A stretch of 64,000 bases of DNA. It comes from Bradyrhizobium sp. 141. GTDB lineage: Bacteria > Pseudomonadota > Alphaproteobacteria > Rhizobiales > Xanthobacteraceae. Below, one piece after another: positions 56,592 through 64,000 of the stretch (position 1 is the stretch's first letter; each line of letters opens with the position of its first letter). Location of the stretch: contig NZ_JADPKR010000020.1 of the NCBI RefSeq assembly GCF_023074055.1, positions 25,779 to 89,778 of the forward strand, in the 5' to 3' direction. The position numbers were made by a program, and so were the translations under genes. Below the pieces are notes generated by a model. The model searched no databases and was not told the origin of the DNA. It saw only the letters and a list, made by a program, of their open reading frames with translations.

Positions 56592-57826
56592 CAAAAGCCA
56601 AACCCCAGTTGCGTTGCCTTCGGCTTGAACCGTTCGACCAGCCGCGCCTCGTCGAGACGATGCGGCGAGGGGCGGTGATCGCTGAGGACGATGAACGGCA
56701 GCGCCTTGTGCTTGGGCACGTGCAGCCGCGCGAGATCGGTGAGGCGGATCGTGGTGGTGCGGCGTGTCGCGATGATGCGTTCAACCGTCCTGGTGCCGAA
56801 GCCAGGCACGCGCAACAGCTCCTCGCGGCTGGCGCGGTTGACGTCGAGCGGGAAGCGGTCGCGATGGCGCAGCGCCCAGGCGAGCTTTGGATCGATGTCG
56901 AGCGGCAGCATCGCGCTGTCGTCGACGATCTCCGCAACGTCGAAGCCGTAGAACCGCATCAGCCAATCGGCCTGGTAGAGCCGGTGCTCGCGCAGCAAGG
57001 GCGGTGCGCGCAGAGGCAGCGCGCGGCTCGCATCAGGGATCGGGCTGAAGGCGGAATAGTAGACGCGCCGGAGCCTGTAGGCGCCGTAGAGATTGGCGCT
57101 GGTGTGGAGAATGGTGTGGTCGGAGGCTGTGTCGGCGCCGACGATCATCTGCGTGCTTTGCCCGGCGGGCGCGAAGCGTTGCGGCTTTGCTTTCGTCTTC
57201 GCGCTGCGACCTTCCTCGGCTTCGTCGAGCTTCAGCCGCAACCGGCCCATGGTGCGGCGGATCGCGCGCACGTCCTTTTCCGGCGCGAATTGCTGCAGGC
57301 TCGTTTCCTCCGGCATCTCGATGTTGATGGAGAGACGGTCGGCATATTTGCCGGCTTCCGCAATCAGCGCGTCGTCGGCTTCGGGAATGGTCTTCAGATG
57401 AATGTAGCCGCGGAAGTGATGCTCCTCGCGCAGCTTTCGCGCGACGCTGACCACCTGCTCCATGGTGTAGTCGGGGCTGCGGATGATGCCGGAGGAGAGG
57501 AACAGCCCTTCGATGTAATTGCGCCGGTAGAAGTCGAGCGTCAGCTTGACCAGTTCGTCGATGGTGAAGCGGGCGCGCGGCACGTTCGAGGAGGCGCGGT
57601 TGACGCAATAGAGGCAGTCGTAATTGCAGGCGTTGGTCAGCAGCACCTTGAGCAGGGAGATGCAGCGTCCGTCCGGCGCGTAGGAATGGCAGATGCCCAT
57701 GCCGGGCGCGGTCGAGCCCATGCCCTTGCCGTCGCTGGAATCCCGCTTTTCGGTGCCGCTGGAGGCACAGGACGCGTCGTACTTGGCGGCGTCAGCCAGA
57801 ATCTCCAGCTTGCGTTGTACGTCCAT
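56591..57826 (-). CDS. Putative DNA modification/repair radical SAM protein
   Basis: 411 aa from ATG 57826; an extended frame to 58045 overlaps the LexA-box region and is rejected. Radical-SAM cluster in LTNACNYDCLYCVNR (Cys-x3-Cys-x2-Cys). The C-terminus carries a helix-hairpin-helix, LLRVPGFGTRTVERIIATRR, near residues ~320-350, pointing to DNA contact. This is TIGR03916, almost always paired with a TIGR03915/UDG gene as here. The reaction is unknown. It is first of a two-gene unit, divergent from imuA and ~70 nt from the LexA box. Confidence 0.88.
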   Translation of the reverse strand: MDVQRKLEILADAAKYDASCASSGTEKRDSSDGKGMGSTAPGMGICHSYAPDGRCISLLKVLLTNACNYDCLYCVNRASSNVPRARFTIDELVKLTLDFYRRNYIEGLFLSSGIIRSPDYTMEQVVSVARKLREEHHFRGYIHLKTIPEADDALIAEAGKYADRLSINIEMPEETSLQQFAPEKDVRAIRRTMGRLRLKLDEAEEGRSAKTKAKPQRFAPAGQSTQMIVGADTASDHTILHTSANLYGAYRLRRVYYSAFSPIPDASRALPLRAPPLLREHRLYQADWLMRFYGFDVAEIVDDSAMLPLDIDPKLAWALRHRDRFPLDVNRASREELLRVPGFGTRTVERIIATRRTTTIRLTDLARLHVPKHKALPFIVLSDHRPSPHRLDEARLVERFKPKATQLGFGF

Positions 57827-57908
57827 GTTTGAATCCCTTTGATTCAGCTCATGAATCCTGGAGGGCGCCAATTCGATTGACTCTTCTGACGCCGTTAGCT
57901 TTATATTA

Positions 57909-57923
57909 GAACATATCATGAAC
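57909..57923. promoter_or_regulatory. LexA (SOS) box between divergent repair operons
   Basis: GAAC-ATATCAT-GAAC: a GAAC-N7-GAAC direct repeat, the alphaproteobacterial LexA-binding pattern. It lies 83 nt left of the radical-SAM start and 67 nt ahead of imuA, so one site can serve both directions. Confidence 0.85.
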
Positions 57924-57989
57924 AAATGAGCCAGCCGCTGGTTCTCTTTTTGAAAGCCACCGGCAATCACCTCTGAAGGAGCGGCGAGC

Positions 57990-58778
57990 ATGAGCGGCGC
58001 ACGTAGCAGCGCGCTTGCGACCTTGCGCGGCCAGATCGAGCGCATCGAGACGGCGGAGGTCGTACATCAGTATGATCGCGTCGCACTCGGCCACAGCGAG
58101 GTCGATACCGCGCTGAAGGGCGGGCTCGCGCGCGCGGCGATCCACGAGGTGTTTTGCGAGGGGCGGCAGGGGACGGCCGCAACGGGGTTTGTCATGGGCC
58201 TCGCAGGGCGCGTGTCGGCCCGCAAGCCGCTGCTGTGGGTGCGGCAGGATTTTTCGGACATCGAAACAGGCGCGCTGTCGATGAGCGGGCTCGCCGAGAT
58301 CGGCCTCGACCCGCGCCGCGTCGTGATGGTGCGCGCGGCCGACGTGGAGAGCGCGCTGCGCACCTCGGCCGATGCGCTCGCCTGCGATGCTCTGGGTGCC
58401 GTCGTGCTCGAGCTCTGGGGAGAGACCAGACAGTTCGATCTCGTGGCGAGCCGCAAGCTGACGCTGGCTGCGCAAGGCTCCGGCGTCACCGGCCTGATGC
58501 TGCGCATGGCCGCGCAGCCTTTGCCGTCGACCGCGGAGACGCGATGGATGCTGCGCGCGGCGCATTCGCCGCCGAGCCCGGGGTGGAGCATCTGGGGCGC
58601 GCCGCGCTTCGATGCCGAGCTGTTGCGCAATCGTCATGGCCCGTGCGGTCGGTGGATCATGGAATGGAAATGTGATGAGTGCCAGTTCAGTGAGCCGTCG
58701 ACGTATTCTCAGCCTGTGGCTGCCGCGCCTGCCTATCGACCGGATCCAGCGGTTCCTTGGCAGCGCCGGGCTGGGTAA
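57990..58778 (+). CDS. imuA: ImuA, SOS-induced mutagenesis accessory protein
   Basis: 262 aa. RecA-like fold without a conserved Walker A Lys: GRQGTAATGFVMGLAG where Walker A is expected, then LLWVRQDFSDIETGALS, DPRRVVMVRAADVESALRTSADALACDALGAVVLEL. First gene of imuA-imuB-dnaE2, the error-prone translesion mutasome of many bacteria. The end overlaps imuB by 104 nt in another frame, unusually long. Under the LexA box. Confidence 0.9.
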   Translation: MSGARSSALATLRGQIERIETAEVVHQYDRVALGHSEVDTALKGGLARAAIHEVFCEGRQGTAATGFVMGLAGRVSARKPLLWVRQDFSDIETGALSMSGLAEIGLDPRRVVMVRAADVESALRTSADALACDALGAVVLELWGETRQFDLVASRKLTLAAQGSGVTGLMLRMAAQPLPSTAETRWMLRAAHSPPSPGWSIWGAPRFDAELLRNRHGPCGRWIMEWKCDECQFSEPSTYSQPVAAAPAYRPDPAVPWQRRAG

Positions 58779-60264
58779 CCCCACTCATCCGAGCATCGTC
58801 GTCATCAAGGACAACAATGCGCTGGTGATCCATGCGCTGGACGAGGCCGCTGAACGCCTCGGCCTGTACATCGGCCAGCCCCTGGCCAATGCGCGGGCGA
58901 TGTGTCCGGATCTAAAAGTGTTCGACGCCGATGTCGTGGCCGATGCGAAGACGCTCAGCGATATCGCCGATTGGTGCGACCGCTTCACGCCGCTGGTGGC
59001 GCTCGATCCGCCGCACGGGTTATTCCTCGATATCACCGGCTGCGCACATCTGTTCGGCGGCGAGGCTGCGCTGCTAACGATGCTGGTTCGTGCGCTTGCC
59101 CGCCAGGGCTTTGCCGTTGGTGCGGCGATCGCCGGCACGTCGGTCTGTGCGCGTACGCTGACGCGGCAGGCCTCGGGCAGCATCGTTCCCGATGGCGGAG
59201 AGGCGGCGGCGATCGAGCGATTTCCGGTGTTCGCGCTCGGTGCGGGCGAGGCCATCACCACCGGCCTGCGCCGCGCCGGCCTGAAGACCATCGGCGACGT
59301 CGCCGCGCGCTCGCCGGGCGAAATCACGGCGCGGTTCGGCGCGCGGTTCTCCACGCTGCTCGCGCATGCGCTGGGGCAGGGCGATGCGCCGATCAGCCCG
59401 CGCAAACCGCTGCCCGATTACATCGTCGAGAAGCGCTTTGCCGAGCCGATCGCAACCGACACCATGATTGCGATGACTCTGTCGCGGCTCGCCGACACGT
59501 TGATCGCATCCATGGAGAAACAGGGCAAAGGCGCGCGCCGGCTCGAGGCGGCGTTCTTCCGTACCGACGGCGTGGTACGCGCGATCATGGTCGAGACCGG
59601 ACGTCCGGTGACGCGAAGCGCGGTGATCGACCGGCTGTTCCGCGAGCGGCTCGATGCGCTCGCCGATCCGCTCGATCCCGGCTTCGGTTTCGACATGGTG
59701 CGGCTGTCGGCGAGCCGCACCGAGATCGTGGTGCAGGAGCAGCGCGATCTCGACGCCCATGTCCACGACAATGACGAGCTTGCCGCGTTGATCGATCGCA
59801 TCGCCGCCCGCATCGGGGGAAAGCGCGTCGTCGTGCACCTGCCGCAGGATACGCATATCCCCGAATGTGCGGCGATGGCCGCGCCGGCGCAGCATCATCT
59901 TGCTGCCGCCGTGCAGGCCGAATGGCCCGCACGTGTCGAGAGCGAGCCGCCGCTGCGCCCCATGCGGCTGTTCGACAAGCCGGAGCTGGTCACGGTACCG
60001 TTCGCAACCGTGCCGGACGGTCCGCCGCATCAATTCACCTGGCGCCGCGCGTTGCATGCGGTGGTGCGGGTGGAAGGGCCCGAGCGCATCGCGATGGAAT
60101 GGTGGCGGCAGGACGGCAGGCAATTGACGCGGGACTATTTTCGTATCGAGGACGCCGAAGGCCTGCGCTTCTGGATTTTTCGCGACGGTCTCTACGACGA
60201 GCTGATTGACAAGGAGGGCAAATCCATTCCCGCGAAATGGTATGTGCACGGTCTCTTCGCATGA
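58675..60264 (+). CDS. imuB: ImuB, catalytically dead Y-family polymerase
   Basis: 529 aa from ATG 58675. Y-family fold that lacks the catalytic acidic triad: the N-terminus is ILSLWLPRLPIDRI instead of the DxD-bearing motif of active polymerases, while DITGCAHLFGGE and the thumb/little-finger regions (ARSPGEITARFGARFSTLLAHALGQGD) are kept. Acts as scaffold linking ImuA, DnaE2 and the beta clamp. A C-terminal clamp-binding motif is not clearly readable. The stop overlaps dnaE2 by 4 nt. Confidence 0.92.
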   Translation: MSASSVSRRRILSLWLPRLPIDRIQRFLGSAGLGNPTHPSIVVIKDNNALVIHALDEAAERLGLYIGQPLANARAMCPDLKVFDADVVADAKTLSDIADWCDRFTPLVALDPPHGLFLDITGCAHLFGGEAALLTMLVRALARQGFAVGAAIAGTSVCARTLTRQASGSIVPDGGEAAAIERFPVFALGAGEAITTGLRRAGLKTIGDVAARSPGEITARFGARFSTLLAHALGQGDAPISPRKPLPDYIVEKRFAEPIATDTMIAMTLSRLADTLIASMEKQGKGARRLEAAFFRTDGVVRAIMVETGRPVTRSAVIDRLFRERLDALADPLDPGFGFDMVRLSASRTEIVVQEQRDLDAHVHDNDELAALIDRIAARIGGKRVVVHLPQDTHIPECAAMAAPAQHHLAAAVQAEWPARVESEPPLRPMRLFDKPELVTVPFATVPDGPPHQFTWRRALHAVVRVEGPERIAMEWWRQDGRQLTRDYFRIEDAEGLRFWIFRDGLYDELIDKEGKSIPAKWYVHGLFA

Positions 60265-63200
60265 ATACCCCCGCTTATGCCGAGATCGGCATCACCACCA
60301 ATTTCTCCTTCCTGCGCGGCGGCTCGGATCCGCGCGCCTATGTGCATCAGGCGAGCAAGCTCGGCCTTCCCGCGATCGGCATCGCCGATCACAACACGCT
60401 GGCCGGCGTGGTGCGCGCCTACAAGGAGCTCGACAACGACGAGGTGCCGCACAAGCCGAAGCTCCTGATCGGCGCGCGCATCGTCTTCGTCGACGGCACT
60501 CCCGACATTCTGGTCTATCCGCGCGACCGTGCGGCCTATGGCCGGCTCTGTCAGCTTCTCACCAGGGGCAAGCGCGGCGACGACATCACGCGCATCGAGA
60601 AGGGTGAGTGCCGTCTCACCTTCGCTGATCTCCTGGAGTTTTCCGCAGGCCAGCTCCTGGTCCTGACGCTGCCGCATCGCTTCGAGCCGGCGCAGGCGCT
60701 GGATGTTCTTGCCAAGCTCAGGGCAAGCAGTGCCGAGGGCGTATGGCTGGCGGCGAGCCTGATCTATCGCGGTGATGACCGGCGCCGCCTCGCGCGGCTC
60801 GATGATCTCGCGGCAAAGGCAAAAGTGCCGCTGCTCGCGACCAACGAGGTGCTCTATCACGATGCCGGCCGCCGGCCGCTTCAGGACGTGCTGACCTGTA
60901 TCCGGGAAAAGACCACGATCGAGGCGGTCGGGCGGAAGCTGGAAGCCAATGCCGAACGCTTCTTGAAGACGCCGCGGGAGATGGCCCGGCTGTTCCGCGA
61001 TTTTCCTGAAGCGATCGCGGAGACCATGCGCTTTGCGGACAAGATCGAATTCTCGCTCGACCAGCTCAAATACCAATATCCGGACGAGCCGGTGCCGCCG
61101 GGAAAGACCGCGCAGGGGCATCTGGAGGATTTGACCTGGGCGGGTGTCGACAAATATTTCGGCGGCAAGATCGATGACAAGTTGCGCGCGACGCTCAAGA
61201 AAGAGCTCGCGCTGATCGCCGAGCTGAAATACGCGCATTACTTCCTCACCGTGCACGACATCGTGCACTACGCGCGCAGCCAGAACATTTTGTGTCAGGG
61301 CCGCGGCTCGGCGGCGAATTCGGCCGTGTGCTACATGCTCGGTATCACCTCGGTCGATCCGACCAAGGTCGATCTGTTGTTCGAGCGCTTCATCTCCAAG
61401 GAGCGGCTGGAGCCGCCCGATATCGACGTCGATTTCGAGCATTCGCGGCGCGAGGAGGTGATGCAATATGTCTATCGCCGCTACGGCCGTCACCGCGCCG
61501 CGATCATCGCCACCGTCATCCATTATCGCCCGCGCAGCGCCATCCGCGACGTCGGCAAGGCCCTGGGCCTGACCGAGGACGTCACCGCCGCGCTCGCCGA
61601 CACCGTCTGGGGAAGCTGGGGCAAGGGCCTCAACGACATGCAGGTCAGGCAGGCCGGCCTCGATCCCAACAATCCCATGATCAACCTCGCGGTCGAGCTT
61701 GCGACCGAGCTGATCGAATTCCCCCGCCATCTCTCCCAGCATGTCGGCGGCTATGTGCTGACACAGGACAGGCTCGACACCTATGTTCCGATCGGCAATG
61801 CCGCGATGGACGACCGCACCTTCATCGAATGGGACAAGGACGACGTCGACGCGCTCAGCATGATGAAGGTCGACGTGCTGGCACTGGGCATGCTGACCTG
61901 CATCCGCAAGTGTTTTGATCTGATCGACGAGCACAAGGGCGAACGCTGGGTTCTGGCGAGCGTTCCGCAGGACGATCCCAAGGTCTATGACATGCTGTGT
62001 GATGGAGAGTCGCTCGGCGTGTTCCAGGTCGAGAGCCGCGCGCAGATGAACATGCTGCCGCGCCTGAAGCCGAGAACGTTCTACGATCTCGTCATCGAGG
62101 TCGCGATCGTGCGGCCCGGGCCGATCCAGGGCGATATGGTGCATCCTTACTTGCGGCGGCGGAACGGTGAGGAGAAGGAAAATTATCCGGCTCCGTCGCC
62201 TGAGTATGGAGAGCCGGACGAACTCTACAAAGTATTGCACAAGACGTTGGGAGTGCCCCTGTTCCAGGAGCAGGCGATGCGGATTGCGATCGTGGCCGCC
62301 GGCTTTACCTCGGAAGAGGCCAATGGATTGCGGCGTGCCATGGCGACGTTCCGCAATGTCGGGACCATCGGCAATTTCGAAGATAAAATGATCGGCAACA
62401 TGATCCGCCGAGGCTACGATCCCCAGTTCGCCAGAAATTGCTTCGAGCAGATCAAAGGTTTTGGCTCCTATGGTTTTCCCGAGAGCCATGCCGCAAGCTT
62501 CGCGCAGCTCGTCTACATCTCGTCGTGGCTGAAATATCATCACCCCGACGCATTCTGCTGCGGGCTCCTTAACTCGCAGCCCATGGGCTTTTACGCGCCG
62601 GCGCAGATCGTCGGCGATGCCCGCAAGAACGGCGTCGAGATTCGCGACATCGACGTGTCCTACAGCTTTGCGCAAAACACGTTGGAGAATACTGAAGGCA
62701 GATACTGCGCCGTGCGCCTGGGTTTCCGCCAGATCGACGGCTTCCATTGGCTGGATGAAGATGAGGAGCGGCTGAAGAGGGCCAAGGCGCTGCGCAAGCG
62801 AAGCGTTGATGAGCATGAGTCAGGGACGCACGAATGGTTGGGCTCTCTCCCCCCTTGCGGGGGAGAGTTGGAGAGAGGGGTAAGCCACGACCAGCGCCCG
62901 CGCGGCTCACCCCTCTCCCTAACCCTCCCCCGCAAGGGGGGAGGGAACCTATCCACCTCCCGTGCGGCCTTGAACCAGATGCGCGTTGAAAAAGCTGAAC
63001 TCGACTGGGCCGACCGCATCGTCGCCGCGCGCAGCCGGCGGCCCTTCACTTCGCTCGAAGACTTTGCTCGCGATACCGGCCTGCCCAAGCGTGCGCTGAT
63101 CCTGCTGGCGGATGCCGACGCGTTCCGCTCGCTCGGGCTCGACCGCCGCGAAGCGCTGTGGCAGGTGCGGCGGCTGCCCGACGACGTGCCGCTGCCGCTG

Positions 63201-63815
63201 TTCGAGGCGGCGACCGCCCGCGAGCAGCCGGATGAGCATGCAAAGCCGCTGCCGCTGATGCCGCGCGCCGAGCAGGTGGTCGCGGACTACCAGACCATCC
63301 GGCTATCGCTGAAGGGCCATCCGATGGAATTTTTACGCGAGATGTTTTCGCGCGAGCGGGTGGTGGCCTGCAAGGCCATCAGCCATGAGAACGAGCGGCG
63401 CCGCGTCCGCTGCGCAGGCGTGGTTCTGGTGCGGCAACGGCCAGGCAGCGCCAGCGGCGTCGTGTTCATGACGCTGGAGGACGAAACCGGCATCGCCAAT
63501 GTCGTGGTGTGGCCCAAGATCATGGAGCAGTACCGCAAGGAGGTGATGGGCGCGCGCCTCATCCTGGTCGAAGGCTATATCCAGAGCAGCCCCGAGAAGG
63601 TGACACATCTCATTGCCCAGCGCATGGTCGATCGCTCACACGATCTGGTCGGCCTCGCCAACGATGCCCTAGGCCGCAAGCATCCGGTGCCGGCAGGCGC
63701 CACATTGGTCGAGCCCCTCAACGAAGACCCTCGCGCGCTCGCGGACATGCCAGCGCAAAAAATCCGTCATCCCCGCAACGTCCGCATCCTGCCGCCGTCG
63801 CGGGATTTTCATTGA
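60261..63815 (+). CDS. dnaE2: Error-prone DNA polymerase DnaE2 (ImuC)
   Basis: 1,184 aa from ATG 60261. PHP domain at the N-terminus (YAEIGITTNFSFLRGGSDP, GIADHNTLAGVVRAY), C-family polymerase core (QGRGSAANSAVCYMLGIT, PPDIDVDFEHSRREEVMQY, GVFQVESRAQMNMLPRLKP), GYDPQFARNCFEQIKGFGSYGFPESHAASFA, an HhH region and a C-terminal OB-fold (RVRCAGVVLVRQRPGSASGVVFMTLEDETG). Translesion synthesis with ImuAB. An in-frame repeat at residues ~861-895 lengthens the region before DWADRIVAARSRRPF; the frame and flanking sequence are otherwise intact. Confidence 0.93.
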   Translation: MNTPAYAEIGITTNFSFLRGGSDPRAYVHQASKLGLPAIGIADHNTLAGVVRAYKELDNDEVPHKPKLLIGARIVFVDGTPDILVYPRDRAAYGRLCQLLTRGKRGDDITRIEKGECRLTFADLLEFSAGQLLVLTLPHRFEPAQALDVLAKLRASSAEGVWLAASLIYRGDDRRRLARLDDLAAKAKVPLLATNEVLYHDAGRRPLQDVLTCIREKTTIEAVGRKLEANAERFLKTPREMARLFRDFPEAIAETMRFADKIEFSLDQLKYQYPDEPVPPGKTAQGHLEDLTWAGVDKYFGGKIDDKLRATLKKELALIAELKYAHYFLTVHDIVHYARSQNILCQGRGSAANSAVCYMLGITSVDPTKVDLLFERFISKERLEPPDIDVDFEHSRREEVMQYVYRRYGRHRAAIIATVIHYRPRSAIRDVGKALGLTEDVTAALADTVWGSWGKGLNDMQVRQAGLDPNNPMINLAVELATELIEFPRHLSQHVGGYVLTQDRLDTYVPIGNAAMDDRTFIEWDKDDVDALSMMKVDVLALGMLTCIRKCFDLIDEHKGERWVLASVPQDDPKVYDMLCDGESLGVFQVESRAQMNMLPRLKPRTFYDLVIEVAIVRPGPIQGDMVHPYLRRRNGEEKENYPAPSPEYGEPDELYKVLHKTLGVPLFQEQAMRIAIVAAGFTSEEANGLRRAMATFRNVGTIGNFEDKMIGNMIRRGYDPQFARNCFEQIKGFGSYGFPESHAASFAQLVYISSWLKYHHPDAFCCGLLNSQPMGFYAPAQIVGDARKNGVEIRDIDVSYSFAQNTLENTEGRYCAVRLGFRQIDGFHWLDEDEERLKRAKALRKRSVDEHESGTHEWLGSLPPCGGELERGVSHDQRPRGSPLSLTLPRKGGGNLSTSRAALNQMRVEKAELDWADRIVAARSRRPFTSLEDFARDTGLPKRALILLADADAFRSLGLDRREALWQVRRLPDDVPLPLFEAATAREQPDEHAKPLPLMPRAEQVVADYQTIRLSLKGHPMEFLREMFSRERVVACKAISHENERRRVRCAGVVLVRQRPGSASGVVFMTLEDETGIANVVVWPKIMEQYRKEVMGARLILVEGYIQSSPEKVTHLIAQRMVDRSHDLVGLANDALGRKHPVPAGATLVEPLNEDPRALADMPAQKIRHPRNVRILPPSRDFH
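62843..62946. repeat. Palindromic dispersed repeat inserted in frame inside dnaE2
   Basis: Arms CTCTCCCCCCTTGCGGGGGA and CCCCCGCAAGGGGGGAGG with inner complementary GAGAGGGGT / ACCCCTCTC. It encodes a low-complexity Gly/Leu/Arg/Ser stretch with no counterpart expected in DnaE2. This intergenic hairpin type is familiar from Bradyrhizobium; inside a coding sequence it is unusual. Confidence 0.85.
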
Positions 63816-63840
63816 GGCTCTTCGCCTCCATCAAAGCTGC

Positions 63841-63930
63841 CGTAGGGTGGGCAAAGGCGCGCGAGCGCCGTGCCCACCTTCCCGCGGTTAGTCGCGAAGC
63901 GGTGGGCACGCTTCGCTTTGCCCACCCTTG
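63841..63930. repeat. Dispersed ~90-bp palindromic repeat, copy 3 of 3
   Basis: Same outer and inner arms as the copies at 391-480 and 13722-13813, directly downstream of dnaE2, where its hairpin could end transcription. From 63931 to 64000 I see no gene start or other feature. Confidence 0.85.
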
Positions 63931-64000
63931 TATTAGGGCGATCGATTATATTGAGCCGTTCCGTGAGGAATGGCCCAGCCCGGGTGGCCGCCCGAGCTGG

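Noticed and set aside
60192..62816. 874-codon minus-strand open frame opposite dnaE2
   Set aside because: Low-complexity antisense; DnaE2 motifs on the plus strand are unambiguous.

Overview
The window is a chromosomal segment of an alphaproteobacterium of the Bradyrhizobium/Rhodopseudomonas type. The grounds are high GC with strong GC3 bias, a complete hopanoid locus including the 2-methylase hpnP, a perfect EcfG-type promoter, an alphaproteobacterial LexA box (GAAC-N7-GAAC), and several palindromic dispersed repeats typical of Bradyrhizobium. I assign the genus by gene content and repeats, not by any search.

Layout. 1-7.3 kb: the tail of a chemoreceptor, then a three-gene transglutaminase / ATP-grasp / alpha-E cluster. 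7.5-15.9 kb: mostly single metabolic genes (HD hydrolase, alpha/beta hydrolase, folE, Rieske-FAD oxidoreductase, HdeD-like membrane protein, ABC-transporter binding protein, acyl-CoA dehydrogenase, RlpA-like protein). 16.2-18 kb: a second chemoreceptor. 18.2-24.7 kb: eutB-hpnP-eutC, with the hopanoid C-2 methylase between the two subunits of ethanolamine ammonia-lyase, followed by an RND transporter. 24.9-27.5 kb: an MFS transporter and two small secreted proteins.

27.6-45.8 kb is the hopanoid locus: hpnC-D-E-F(shc)-G on the plus strand, hpnH and ispH on the minus strand, then hpnN and hpnO on the plus strand. These genes carry isoprenoid supply (IspH) through farnesyl-PP to squalene (HpnCDE), hopene (Shc), adenosylhopane (HpnH), ribosylhopane (HpnG), aminohopanetriol (HpnO), outer-membrane delivery (HpnN) and 2-methylation (HpnP). 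A foreign-looking block (33.5-37.65 kb) sits between the convergent hpnG and hpnH. It is a single minus-strand run: vapBC, then Nudix, a membrane-anchored unknown, a PglD/NeuD-like acyltransferase, a histidine phosphatase and a second Nudix. The five distal genes have clearly lower GC than their surroundings. This is the best candidate for an undescribed system in the window.

45.8-55.1 kb: a degraded higBA module, an operon of metallophosphoesterase, cupredoxin, ECF sigma factor and anti-sigma factor, then an alpha/beta hydrolase, a GMC oxidoreductase, an M20 amidohydrolase and a Pit phosphate transporter. 55.1-63.8 kb is an SOS DNA-damage block. A radical-SAM protein and a DUF4130-UdgX fusion run leftward, and imuA-imuB-dnaE2 run rightward, with one LexA box between them. 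The dnaE2 gene carries a dispersed palindromic repeat inserted in frame.

I saw no rRNA, tRNA, CRISPR array or complete insertion sequence. All reading was by eye; family names rest on motif recognition.
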